Source: Paraburkholderia sp. SG-MS1 (GTDB lineage: Bacteria; Pseudomonadota; Gammaproteobacteria; Burkholderiales; Burkholderiaceae). From it: a DNA stretch of 48,647 bases. The stretch covers positions 1 to 48,647 of the forward strand of contig NZ_NPIH01000154.1 in the NCBI RefSeq assembly GCF_012275575.1, written 5' to 3'. The notes beneath the pieces were generated by a model that worked only from the letters and a program-made list of their open reading frames with translations, did not search any database and was not told the origin of the DNA. This document shows positions 42,517 through 48,647 of this stretch, one piece after another (position 1 is the stretch's first letter; every line of letters starts with the position of its first letter). A program made the translations under genes and the position numbers.

Positions 42517-43362
42517 CTAGCCAGCGGGGATACCCGCGCCGCCGTGGCTATGAAAGCGGGCAAGAAACTGCCGTGCGCGCAGCGACTCCGGGCTGCCGAA
42601 AAACTGCTGCGGCGGCGCGGTTTCGACAACCTGCCCGCCATCCATGAACACGATGCGATCGGCGACCTGGCGCGCGAACTCCATTTCGTGCGTGACGATC
42701 ACCATCGTCGCGCCTTCGTTCGCGAGCGAGCGCATCACGCTGAGCACTTCGCCGACCAGCATCGGATCGAGCGCGCTGGTTGGCTCGTCGAATAGCAGCA
42801 CATCGGGCTTCATCGCGAGCGCGCGTGCAATGCCGACGCGTTGTTTCTGCCCGCCCGACAGGCGCGACGGAAACTGGTCATGCTTGTCGGCGAGGCCCAC
42901 GCGATCGAGCAGTTCGATTGCTTCCGCCCGCACCGTTGCACGATCGCGTTTGAGCACGTGCAGCGGCGCCTCCATCACATTGTCGATCACGCTCAGATGC
43001 GGCCATAGTGCGAAATGCTGAAAGACCATGCCGATCCGCGCGCGGATTTTCGCGAGGTCGGCGTCGCTCATGCGGATACGCGTGTTGTCGCGCACGCCCA
43101 TGCGCTGGCCTGACACATGCACGCTGCCCGCGTCGGGCACTTCGAGCCAGTTGATGCAGCGTAGCAGGGTCGACTTGCCGCAGCCGGACGGGCCAAGCAG
43201 GCAGACCGTCTCGCCTTGGGCGACCTTCAGCGACACATCGCGCAGCACCTGATTGTCGCCGAACGACTTCGAGATGCCGACGAGATTCAGCACGTTGGCG
43301 CGCGAGGTCACGGCGTCGGCCGGTCCGGTTTGCGGCAGGGTTAAAGGCATGGCAGGAGTCAC
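42517..43362 (-). CDS. Polar amino-acid ABC importer, ATP-binding protein
   Basis: 281 residues from a GTG overlapping the stop of the permease gene (GTGA), with GGAG upstream. Walker A LLGPSGCGKSTLLRCINWLE, Q-loop MVFQHFALWPHLSVIDNVME, signature LSGGQKQRVGIARA, Walker B VLLFDEPTSALDP and switch VTHEMEFARQVADR place it in the GlnQ/HisP group. Last gene of a four-gene importer operon read leftward from the binding protein. The ~30-residue N-terminal extension is unusual for this group. Confidence 0.95.
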   Translation of the reverse strand: MTPAMPLTLPQTGPADAVTSRANVLNLVGISKSFGDNQVLRDVSLKVAQGETVCLLGPSGCGKSTLLRCINWLEVPDAGSVHVSGQRMGVRDNTRIRMSDADLAKIRARIGMVFQHFALWPHLSVIDNVMEAPLHVLKRDRATVRAEAIELLDRVGLADKHDQFPSRLSGGQKQRVGIARALAMKPDVLLFDEPTSALDPMLVGEVLSVMRSLANEGATMVIVTHEMEFARQVADRIVFMDGGQVVETAPPQQFFGSPESLRARQFLARFHSHGGAGIPAG

Positions 43363-44018
43363 GCTCGACGCTCCTCGGCGAATTTGTTCAGCATGCCGGT
43401 GCCTGCTTCGATTGCGAGGCAGATGCACCAGTAAAGGAGAACCGCCGCGACGAAGGCCGCGAACGGAATGAAGTAAGTGGCCTGGATGCCCGTCATTTCA
43501 TGCGTCAGTTCACTGACCGCGATGACCGTCAGGAACGCACTGTCCTTGACGATCTGGATCAGCTGGTTGCCCACGAGCGGCGTCGCGCGCAGCATGACGG
43601 GCGGCAGGATGATGCGCCGCAGGAGGGTGAAGCCGCGAAAGCCGAACGCCTTGCCGGATTCGATCAGCGACGCGGGCAGTTCGACCCATGCGCCGCGCAA
43701 CAGCTCGCCCATGTAGGCCGCGTTGTAAAGAATCAGCGCGAGAGCGCCCGCGGACCAGTTCGACATGCGGATGCCGAGCGTCGGCAGGCCAAAGTAGATC
43801 AGGTAGACGAACAGCAGGAACGGCGCGCAGCGCATCGCGTCGACATAGACGGCGGCCACGCGGCTCACGGCCTTGTTCTGCGACATTAGCATCGGCATGA
43901 GCAGCGCGCCGAGCACGAGCGACGCGACGCCCGAAACGGCGAGCAGGATCACCGTGTTGAGCAGCCCCGCGAGTACGGCGTCGCGCTGCTGCCAGATGAT
44001 CAGAAAGTTGGCGATCAA
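43359..44018 (-). CDS. Polar amino-acid ABC importer, permease
   Basis: 219 residues with 4-5 membrane helices (LLNTVILLAVSGVASLVLGA, FLLFVYLIYFGLPTLGIRMS, FAAFVAAVLLYWCICLAIEA). The cytoplasmic EAA-type loop is visible as LPASLIESGKAFGFRGFTLL followed by RRIILPPVMLRATPLVGNQL. Overlaps both neighbours by 4 bases, indicating translational coupling. Forms a heterodimer with the other permease of the operon. Confidence 0.94.
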   Translation of the reverse strand: MIANFLIIWQQRDAVLAGLLNTVILLAVSGVASLVLGALLMPMLMSQNKAVSRVAAVYVDAMRCAPFLLFVYLIYFGLPTLGIRMSNWSAGALALILYNAAYMGELLRGAWVELPASLIESGKAFGFRGFTLLRRIILPPVMLRATPLVGNQLIQIVKDSAFLTVIAVSELTHEMTGIQATYFIPFAAFVAAVLLYWCICLAIEAGTGMLNKFAEERRA

Positions 44019-44659
44019 GCGAGGCCTCCGGTGCGAAGACGTTTCTCGACCATGCGTTTTAACCGGATCAGCGCGAACACGATCAGGCCGTACAGCACGA
44101 GCGCGAAAATGAAGGGAGGCAGCGGCTCATAGGTATTCGAGCCGACCCGCAGCGCGGCGCGTGTGATCTCGACGATTCCGATCACCGCGACGGCGGGCGT
44201 CGACTTGATCTGCAGCGTCATTTCGTTGACGAGTCCGGGCAGGCTCGCGCGATAGACCTGTGGCAAGACGATGCGCCGGATGCGCGTGAAGCGGGGCATC
44301 GCGAATGACAGCGCCGCATCGTACTGGTCGCGTGGAAACTCGACGAACGCACTGCGCCAGATCTCGCAGTTGAACGCCGATGTGCTGATGGTCAACGCGG
44401 CGATCGCAGCGGGAACCGGATCGAGCGACAGTCCGAGTTGCGGCAGCGCGAAGAACACCAGCAAGGTCAGCGTGACGGTCGGGCACGAGCGCACGATGCT
44501 CACGTACGAATAGACGATGCGGTCGAGCACCGGCACTTTCGCCCAGCGGATCAGTGCGAGCCCGAGCCCGATCGGCACGCCGAGTACGATGCTGATGAGC
44601 GATAGCGATATGGTCGCCAGCGCACCCTGTGTAATGCTCCAGTAGTCGTAAGCGGTCAT
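44015..44659 (-). CDS. Polar amino-acid ABC importer, permease
   Basis: 214 residues. Helices include ATISLSLISIVLGVPIGLGL and PTVTLTLLVFFALPQLGL; the EAA-type loop reads FPRDQYDAALSFAMPRFTRI followed by RRIVLPQVYRASLPGLVNEM. It is the first of two permeases, 21 bases after the binding-protein stop. Family call firm; substrate not readable. Confidence 0.94.
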   Translation of the reverse strand: MTAYDYWSITQGALATISLSLISIVLGVPIGLGLALIRWAKVPVLDRIVYSYVSIVRSCPTVTLTLLVFFALPQLGLSLDPVPAAIAALTISTSAFNCEIWRSAFVEFPRDQYDAALSFAMPRFTRIRRIVLPQVYRASLPGLVNEMTLQIKSTPAVAVIGIVEITRAALRVGSNTYEPLPPFIFALVLYGLIVFALIRLKRMVEKRLRTGGLA

Positions 44660-44680
44660 CGGGCGGGCTCGGCTGCGGGA

Positions 44681-45562
44681 TCAGTTAATGGATTGCGGCA
44701 TCGATTCGAAGCTCGCGCCAAACCACTTCTTCTGCATCTGATACATCTCGCCGCTCTTGCGCAGATCGAGCAGCACGCCGTTCACCATTTGCAGCACGGC
44801 CGTGTCACCCTTCTTGACTGCCCATGCGATATACACCGGGCTGCCGATCTTCTCGCCGATCACGAACGTATCGGGGCGCGTCCTGATCAGCGAATTCAGG
44901 TTGATCTGCGTATTCGCCGCGACGTCGAGCCGGCCGAGCGCGAGATCCTGATAGATCTCCGGGTACGACTGATACTCGACGATCTGCTTGAGGCCCTTGC
45001 CGCCGTGGGTTTTTTTCAGCTGTTCGTCGAATGCCTTCACGTCGGCCAGCATCGCGCTGCCGGTCTGCACGCCGATGATCTTGCCGACCAGATCGTCAGC
45101 CGATTTGATCGGCGAGCCCTTCTTGACCACGTAGAACGTTGTCGATTCCGCGAGCGGCGCGGTGAAGTCGAACGTGCCTTTGCGTTCCGGCGTGACGAGC
45201 ACTGCGGTCACCGCCATGTCGTATTTGCCGGTTGTCACGCCGGGCAGGATGCCTGACCACGGCATGATCTGCTGGCGAATCTGCACGGGCAGTTTCTTCT
45301 TCACGAGCGCGAGCATTTCGTTGTCGTAGCCGGTGGGCGTGCCGTTGTCCACGAATTCGAACGGCTTGAAATCGTCTTCGGTCGCCACCGAAATATAGCC
45401 ACGCGACTTGATTTCATCCGCGCTAGCCGCACTCGCGACGTGCGCGGCACCTGCAAACGCGGCGATCGCGAACAGCGTACGCAACGAGGTGCGCGCGAGA
45501 CGGCGGAGGCCGCAACGGCGGGTAGCGCCCGCTTCGGCGCGCTGGATGATGAGAGACGACAT
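44681..45562 (-). CDS. ABC importer periplasmic binding protein (family 3)
   Basis: 293 residues. A long signal region (LRTLFAIAAFAGAAHVASAA) is cleaved near residue 46. The SBP_bac_3 fold is marked by DEIKSRGYISVATEDDFKPF, TPTGYDNEMLALVKKK, AVTAVLVTPERKGTFDFTAP, LAESTTFYVVKKGSPIKSAD and VGVQTGSAMLADVKAFD-type sequence. The ligand contact Arg in the TPERKG motif is present, which normally binds an alpha-carboxylate, so an amino acid or ureido acid is plausible. First gene of the importer operon. Confidence 0.95.
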   Translation of the reverse strand: MSSLIIQRAEAGATRRCGLRRLARTSLRTLFAIAAFAGAAHVASAASADEIKSRGYISVATEDDFKPFEFVDNGTPTGYDNEMLALVKKKLPVQIRQQIMPWSGILPGVTTGKYDMAVTAVLVTPERKGTFDFTAPLAESTTFYVVKKGSPIKSADDLVGKIIGVQTGSAMLADVKAFDEQLKKTHGGKGLKQIVEYQSYPEIYQDLALGRLDVAANTQINLNSLIRTRPDTFVIGEKIGSPVYIAWAVKKGDTAVLQMVNGVLLDLRKSGEMYQMQKKWFGASFESMPQSIN

Positions 45563-45994
45563 TGAGTACCCCTCTTTTTAGCTGGTGTGACGCGGTTGTC
45601 GCGCGGAGAGTGCGCTTGGCTGGCCGGACGGCCCCTCGTTCATGTGCGAAGCGAAATTTGTATGCACACTTACAAGTTTGCGTTTAATTGCAAATTGCAT
45701 GCCAGTCGGTGGGACGCCCGTTGACTCGGGCGCGCGCGGTTCCGTGCTCGCCGAGATGCGCCGGCAGCGGGCGGCGAACGCACCAAACCAAGACCGAAAG
45801 CCCATGGAAAGCGCCATCGATGCACTTTTTTGGACCGTGTGAGGTGCTGTGCGAGCGGGGCATGTCGTGCAGTGGAGACGCACCGGAAGTGGACCGCCAG
45901 ATAACGCGGCATGCGTTTATTTTGCTGATACGATGTGTGCTGACGAATTGTGGACAATGTCGGATCTGCGCGCCCAACAAGGAGCCTTGACGCA
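45563..45994. promoter_or_regulatory. Divergent control region between importer operon and DUF1989 gene
   Basis: About 430 bases between divergent starts. An AT-rich segment at 45652-45700 contains the inverted repeat TTTGC-8-GCAAA (45677-45694) and, just before it, TGTA-8-TACA. These are candidate binding sites for the MarR-type protein encoded nearby (46662). No gene is supported inside. Confidence 0.5.
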
Positions 45995-46621
45995 ATGGAA
46001 CAGCACAACGAACTCGCAACGCGGGAACCCGCTTCACGCGAAGTCATCGAGCCGGGCGGCCGCTGGTCGAAAAGGCTCGAAACCGGCGACCAGTTGCGTA
46101 TCGTCGATCTGGAAGGTCAGCAGGCAGTCGATTTCCTATGCTATGGCAGTGAGATGCCGCTTGACCGGCTGAACGTGCCGAACACGGTCAAGCTCAACCG
46201 CTCGTTGTATGTGAGCAAGGGCTCGACGATCTATTCCGATCGGGCTCGGAAAATGTTCTCGGTGCTCGAAGACACGTGCGGATTTCACGACACCCTGGCA
46301 GGCTGCTGCAGCCACGAGATGGATCTGCTGCGCTATGGCGTGCACAACACGCTCAGCTGCCGCCATAACTTCGTGCACGAGTTGGCGAAATGGTCGCTCG
46401 GTCCGTCCGAGATCGTCTCGAACATCAACTTCTTCATGCGCGTGACGGTCGGCGAGCAAGGCGAAGTCGAAATCGCGCCGGGTTCGTCGAAAGCGGGGGA
46501 TTACGTGGTGCTGCGCGCGGAGATGCCGGTGATCGCGATGCTGTCGAACTGTCCGCAGCAGAACAATCCTTCATCGGGCTTCAGGCCTACGCCGATCGAG
46601 GTAACGGTTTGGCGCGCCTGA
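45995..46621 (+). CDS. DUF1989 (urea carboxylase-associated) family protein
   Basis: 208 residues. The family features are visible: PGGRWSKRLETGDQLRIVDL, EGQQAVDFLCYG, YVSKGSTIYSDRARKMFSVL, DTCGFHDTLAGCCSHEMDLL and GDYVVLRAEMPVIAMLSNCP followed by QQNNPSSGF. Pairs of DUF1989 proteins form carboxyguanidine deiminase in guanidine degradation; single members exist next to other nitrogen-compound genes. Only one copy is present here and no urea carboxylase is near, so another small amide or ureido substrate is likely. AAGGAG precedes the ATG. Confidence 0.92.
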   Translation: MEQHNELATREPASREVIEPGGRWSKRLETGDQLRIVDLEGQQAVDFLCYGSEMPLDRLNVPNTVKLNRSLYVSKGSTIYSDRARKMFSVLEDTCGFHDTLAGCCSHEMDLLRYGVHNTLSCRHNFVHELAKWSLGPSEIVSNINFFMRVTVGEQGEVEIAPGSSKAGDYVVLRAEMPVIAMLSNCPQQNNPSSGFRPTPIEVTVWRA

Positions 46622-46661
46622 TCCTCCGCACGCCCAACCCAGCAACCGACTAGAGCACTTC

Positions 46662-47210
46662 ATGGCCGTGAGCCCGAAAAAAGAAAAATCTGCCAGGGAG
46701 CCCGGGAGCGACGACACGCTCAAGGACTGGCGTCATACCGCACTCGACGCGCGCCCCGGCTTTCTGATCCGCCGGCTGCATCAGATTCATGTCGCACTGT
46801 TCGTCGAAGAGTGTGCGCCGGAGGGCATCACGCCCGTGCAGTACAGCATTCTCACCGCGCTCGAACAGATGGGGCCGTCCGAGCAGATCGCACTGTCGCG
46901 TGCGGTCGGGCTCGATCGTGCGAATACGGCCGATGTGATCGGACGGCTGGTCGAGCGGCGCTTCATTCAACGCCGCGTATCGAAAACCGATAAGCGCAAG
47001 AAGGTGGCGGAACTCACCGATGTGGGGCGGGCGTTGCTAGGGCGTCTCGAAGAAGGCGTCGCGCGCGCGCATGAGCGAACGCTCGCCGCGCTAGCACCGG
47101 CCGATCGCAAGCGCTTCATGGCGTATCTGGCCTTGCTCGTCGAAACGAATAACGATCGCAGCAGAACACCCGTCGGAGGTGGCGCGAAAAAGAGTGACGA
47201 AGACGCGTAA
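46662..47210 (+). CDS. MarR-family transcriptional regulator
   Basis: 182 residues. Winged helix: FLIRRLHQIHVALFVEECAP, EGITPVQYSILTALEQMGPS, EQIALSRAVGLDRANTADVI, GRLVERRFIQRRVSKTDKRK and KVAELTDVGRALLG. N-terminal 25 residues are charged and variable. The gene lies 40 bases after the DUF1989 gene on the same strand and is probably cotranscribed. Local regulation of the divergent importer and of the DUF1989 gene is inferred. Confidence 0.93.
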   Translation: MAVSPKKEKSAREPGSDDTLKDWRHTALDARPGFLIRRLHQIHVALFVEECAPEGITPVQYSILTALEQMGPSEQIALSRAVGLDRANTADVIGRLVERRFIQRRVSKTDKRKKVAELTDVGRALLGRLEEGVARAHERTLAALAPADRKRFMAYLALLVETNNDRSRTPVGGGAKKSDEDA

Positions 47211-47293
47211 CGTCGCTGTTTCACAGGGTGCTTGCCGCGTTGATACCGCCGCGCGAACCGCGCTTGTGAGTGTCCCGTCTTTCGGTGCGATTG

Positions 47294-47317
47294 AAAAAGG
47301 CAGCGCGACGAACGCGC
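47294..47317 (-). terminator. Terminator after the DUF1116 gene
   Basis: On the minus strand GCGCG (loop of 5) CGCGC is followed after a few bases by five T; an outer GCAGCG/CGCTGC pairing can extend it to ~47333. It lies ~35-55 bases beyond the DUF1116 stop and between convergent genes. Confidence 0.6.
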
Positions 47318-47350
47318 CCGTTCAATCCCGCTGCGAGCGATTCGCGCGCG

Positions 47351-48526
47351 TCATGCGTCCTTGAGGTCCTCGAGCGCCGCGGCAAACAGGCCGACGTGCG
47401 CGGCGAAGAGCCCTCGGCCGAGCAGTCCCGCGCGGCCGTCCGCACCGACCATCGCAATTGCCGCGAGCGGTGCGACGCCATGCAGGATCACGCGCGCGGC
47501 ATCGAGGCCGGCGTGGAGCTCGGCAAAGGCCGGGTGTGTCCCCGCGTACAACTGGGCCTGCTCGGGCTGCCATCCGGGAGACAGCCACGGCGCGAATGCG
47601 GTCGCTGGTTCGGGCGCGTGCATGAGCGCCTGCGCGCCGAAGCCGGCGGCGTCGATCACGCCGCTATCGCCGGTCAGCGGCGCGGCGGCTACGTCGAGTG
47701 CGGGATTCATGCGCGGTCCTTGCGGCGCGGCCGCGCGTGCGGCGGTCCAGTGCGATGGGCGACCCGCCAGCCGGATGCCGACATCGACGCCATTACCCGC
47801 GAGCGCGACGACTAGCGTCGATGCAGACTCCGCACCCTGCGCGGCCGCCGAGGTCATCAGGCAACAGGCCGCCATCCAGAGCGTGAGAAAGAAGAGCGGC
47901 GTGTGCTGGAGCATCGCATGGACCGACGCATCCGCTAGCCGGGGCGACAGTAACGCGTAAAGCGCCGCGCTCGCGGCCGTGGTGCGGGCATGCAGATCGT
48001 CGCCGTTGTCGAGGCCGTGGCGGGCGAGGGCAATCAGGTCGACGTGCTCGCCCGACAGCGCGTGGCTGAGCACTGGCGCGAGCACCGTGTCGCGCCATGT
48101 CATGCGTTCGAGAATGGCGGGGTCGCGTGAGCCGAAGCGCAGTTGCGGCCCCGCGCCGCTGCCCAGTAGCGACCATGCAGCGCCTGTTTGATCGGCAACT
48201 TCGACCAGCGCCGTGCTGCCGGAAATCACGGCGGCAAGCGGCGTCACCACGCCGTACGATTGCGCCGGAACGAGCGTCACGCGGCCGCTGGCAATCAGCC
48301 GCTCGGCGTCCTGCTCGCTCGTCGCCCAGCCTTCGTACAGGCAGCACAGCACCGCCGAGGACAATACCGGCGCAGGCGGCTGGCATGGGTCCACGTAGGG
48401 CGGCCCTGCATGCAGCAACGTGAAATCGGGCAAACCGACGGCGTCGCGTGCGCGGCGAACGGCGCGCCATTGCGGGCGGACGGCATACAGGCGTTGCAGG
48501 GCGGCATCGTTGGCCAGCGAGGTCAT
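47351..48526 (-). CDS. DUF1116 family protein (AllG/YlbE-like)
   Basis: 391 residues. Family landmarks: ARDAVGLPDFTLLHAGPPYV, SGRVTLVPAQSYGVVTPLAA, VISGSTALVEVAD, QLRFGSRDPAILERM, HALSGEHVDLIALARHGLDN, GDDLHARTTAASAALYALL and AGNGVDVGIRLAG. E. coli AllG (YlbE) belongs to this family and, with AllF (FdrA) and AllH, forms the oxamate carbamoyltransferase that ends anaerobic allantoin breakdown. ATG 48526 overlaps the stop of the preceding minus gene (ATGA), so the two are coupled. The same role here is inferred from family and from the neighbouring importer and DUF1989 gene. Confidence 0.88.
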   Translation of the reverse strand: MTSLANDAALQRLYAVRPQWRAVRRARDAVGLPDFTLLHAGPPYVDPCQPPAPVLSSAVLCCLYEGWATSEQDAERLIASGRVTLVPAQSYGVVTPLAAVISGSTALVEVADQTGAAWSLLGSGAGPQLRFGSRDPAILERMTWRDTVLAPVLSHALSGEHVDLIALARHGLDNGDDLHARTTAASAALYALLSPRLADASVHAMLQHTPLFFLTLWMAACCLMTSAAAQGAESASTLVVALAGNGVDVGIRLAGRPSHWTAARAAAPQGPRMNPALDVAAAPLTGDSGVIDAAGFGAQALMHAPEPATAFAPWLSPGWQPEQAQLYAGTHPAFAELHAGLDAARVILHGVAPLAAIAMVGADGRAGLLGRGLFAAHVGLFAAALEDLKDA

Positions 48527-48647
48527 CGGCGTGCCCCGAAGCCGAACACGCCGCATAGACGCGACCACAAAATTTTCCAGAACATGTTGCCGAGATTCAG
48601 CGGTGCGGCGGCAGGCGGGTTCGCACGATGAAGCACCGGCTCGGGGG
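48523..48647 (-). CDS. C-terminal end of an unidentified gene upstream of DUF1116
   Basis: The last 40 codons of a minus-strand gene enter from the right edge: EPVLHRANPPAAAPLNLGNM then FWKILWSRLCGVFGFGARR and TGA. Its stop overlaps the DUF1116 start by 4 bases. In comparable operons this position holds FdrA (AllF); the visible tail is too short to confirm and does not show a typical FdrA end. Confidence 0.6.
   Translation of the reverse strand, partial: PEPVLHRANPPAAAPLNLGNMFWKILWSRLCGVFGFGARR

Noticed and set aside
1..48647. tRNA, rRNA, CRISPR array, prophage or intact insertion sequence
   Set aside because: No cloverleaf-like segment, no regularly spaced repeats, no integrase or phage structural genes were seen; only one short transposase remnant.

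Overview
The window looks like a chromosomal segment of a Paraburkholderia/Burkholderia-type betaproteobacterium. The evidence is the high GC, the strongly GC-ending codons, a type II citrate synthase, a YqjI/YqjH-like pair, NodT-type efflux components and a dense set of small stress proteins (DUF2795, DUF2934, DUF4142, DUF892) typical of that group. The genus is inferred from gene content and style, not from a marker search.

Left part (1-15.6 kb). A siderophore-interacting ferric reductase (cut by the window edge) lies behind a His/Gly/Arg-rich PadR regulator. The regulator's promoter is buried in a perfect 26-bp palindrome. A long stress-tolerance block follows: two paralogous two-gene small heat-shock operons (1.8-2.7 kb and 9.0-9.9 kb), each behind the same heat-shock-like promoter (CTTGAAA, 13 bases, TACTAT); a hemerythrin-domain protein divergent from a formate/nitrite-family channel; a small lipoprotein; DUF2795, DUF4142, DUF892 and DUF2934 proteins; a membrane protein; a manganese catalase with all expected metal ligands; and a CinA/PncC amidohydrolase. 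Several short coding-like remnants without starts or with frameshifts lie between them, so the block is partly eroded.

Middle part (15.9-30 kb). A zinc-dependent formaldehyde/alcohol dehydrogenase is followed by a truncated FCD-domain regulator. Next is a four-gene exporter operon (HlyD-type adaptor, ABC ATPase, ABC-2 permease, NodT-type outer-membrane lipoprotein) with a divergent TetR-family regulator. An MFS transporter of the anion:cation symporter type comes next, then an IS110-type transposase remnant, a lipoprotein glycoside hydrolase, about 1 kb of apparently empty DNA and a decayed autotransporter-like gene. This is the most rearranged part of the window.

Right part (30-48.6 kb). 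An AraC-type regulator is convergent with a DHA2 (EmrB-type) exporter. Two alpha/beta hydrolases flank a second-type MreB-like actin homologue. A 133-residue unknown protein is preceded by a strong intrinsic terminator that may end a small RNA. Citrate synthase (gltA) has its own terminator. A large amylo-alpha-1,6-glucosidase-type protein and a lipoprotein with two tandem domains follow. The last 6 kb form one functional neighbourhood: a polar amino-acid-type ABC importer, a DUF1989 (urea-carboxylase-associated) protein, a MarR regulator, a DUF1116 (AllG-like) protein and the tail of another gene overlapping it. This suggests uptake and breakdown of a small nitrogen-rich compound through a carbamoyl-transfer reaction; the substrate cannot be read from sequence alone.

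No tRNA, rRNA, CRISPR array, phage or intact insertion sequence was recognised.
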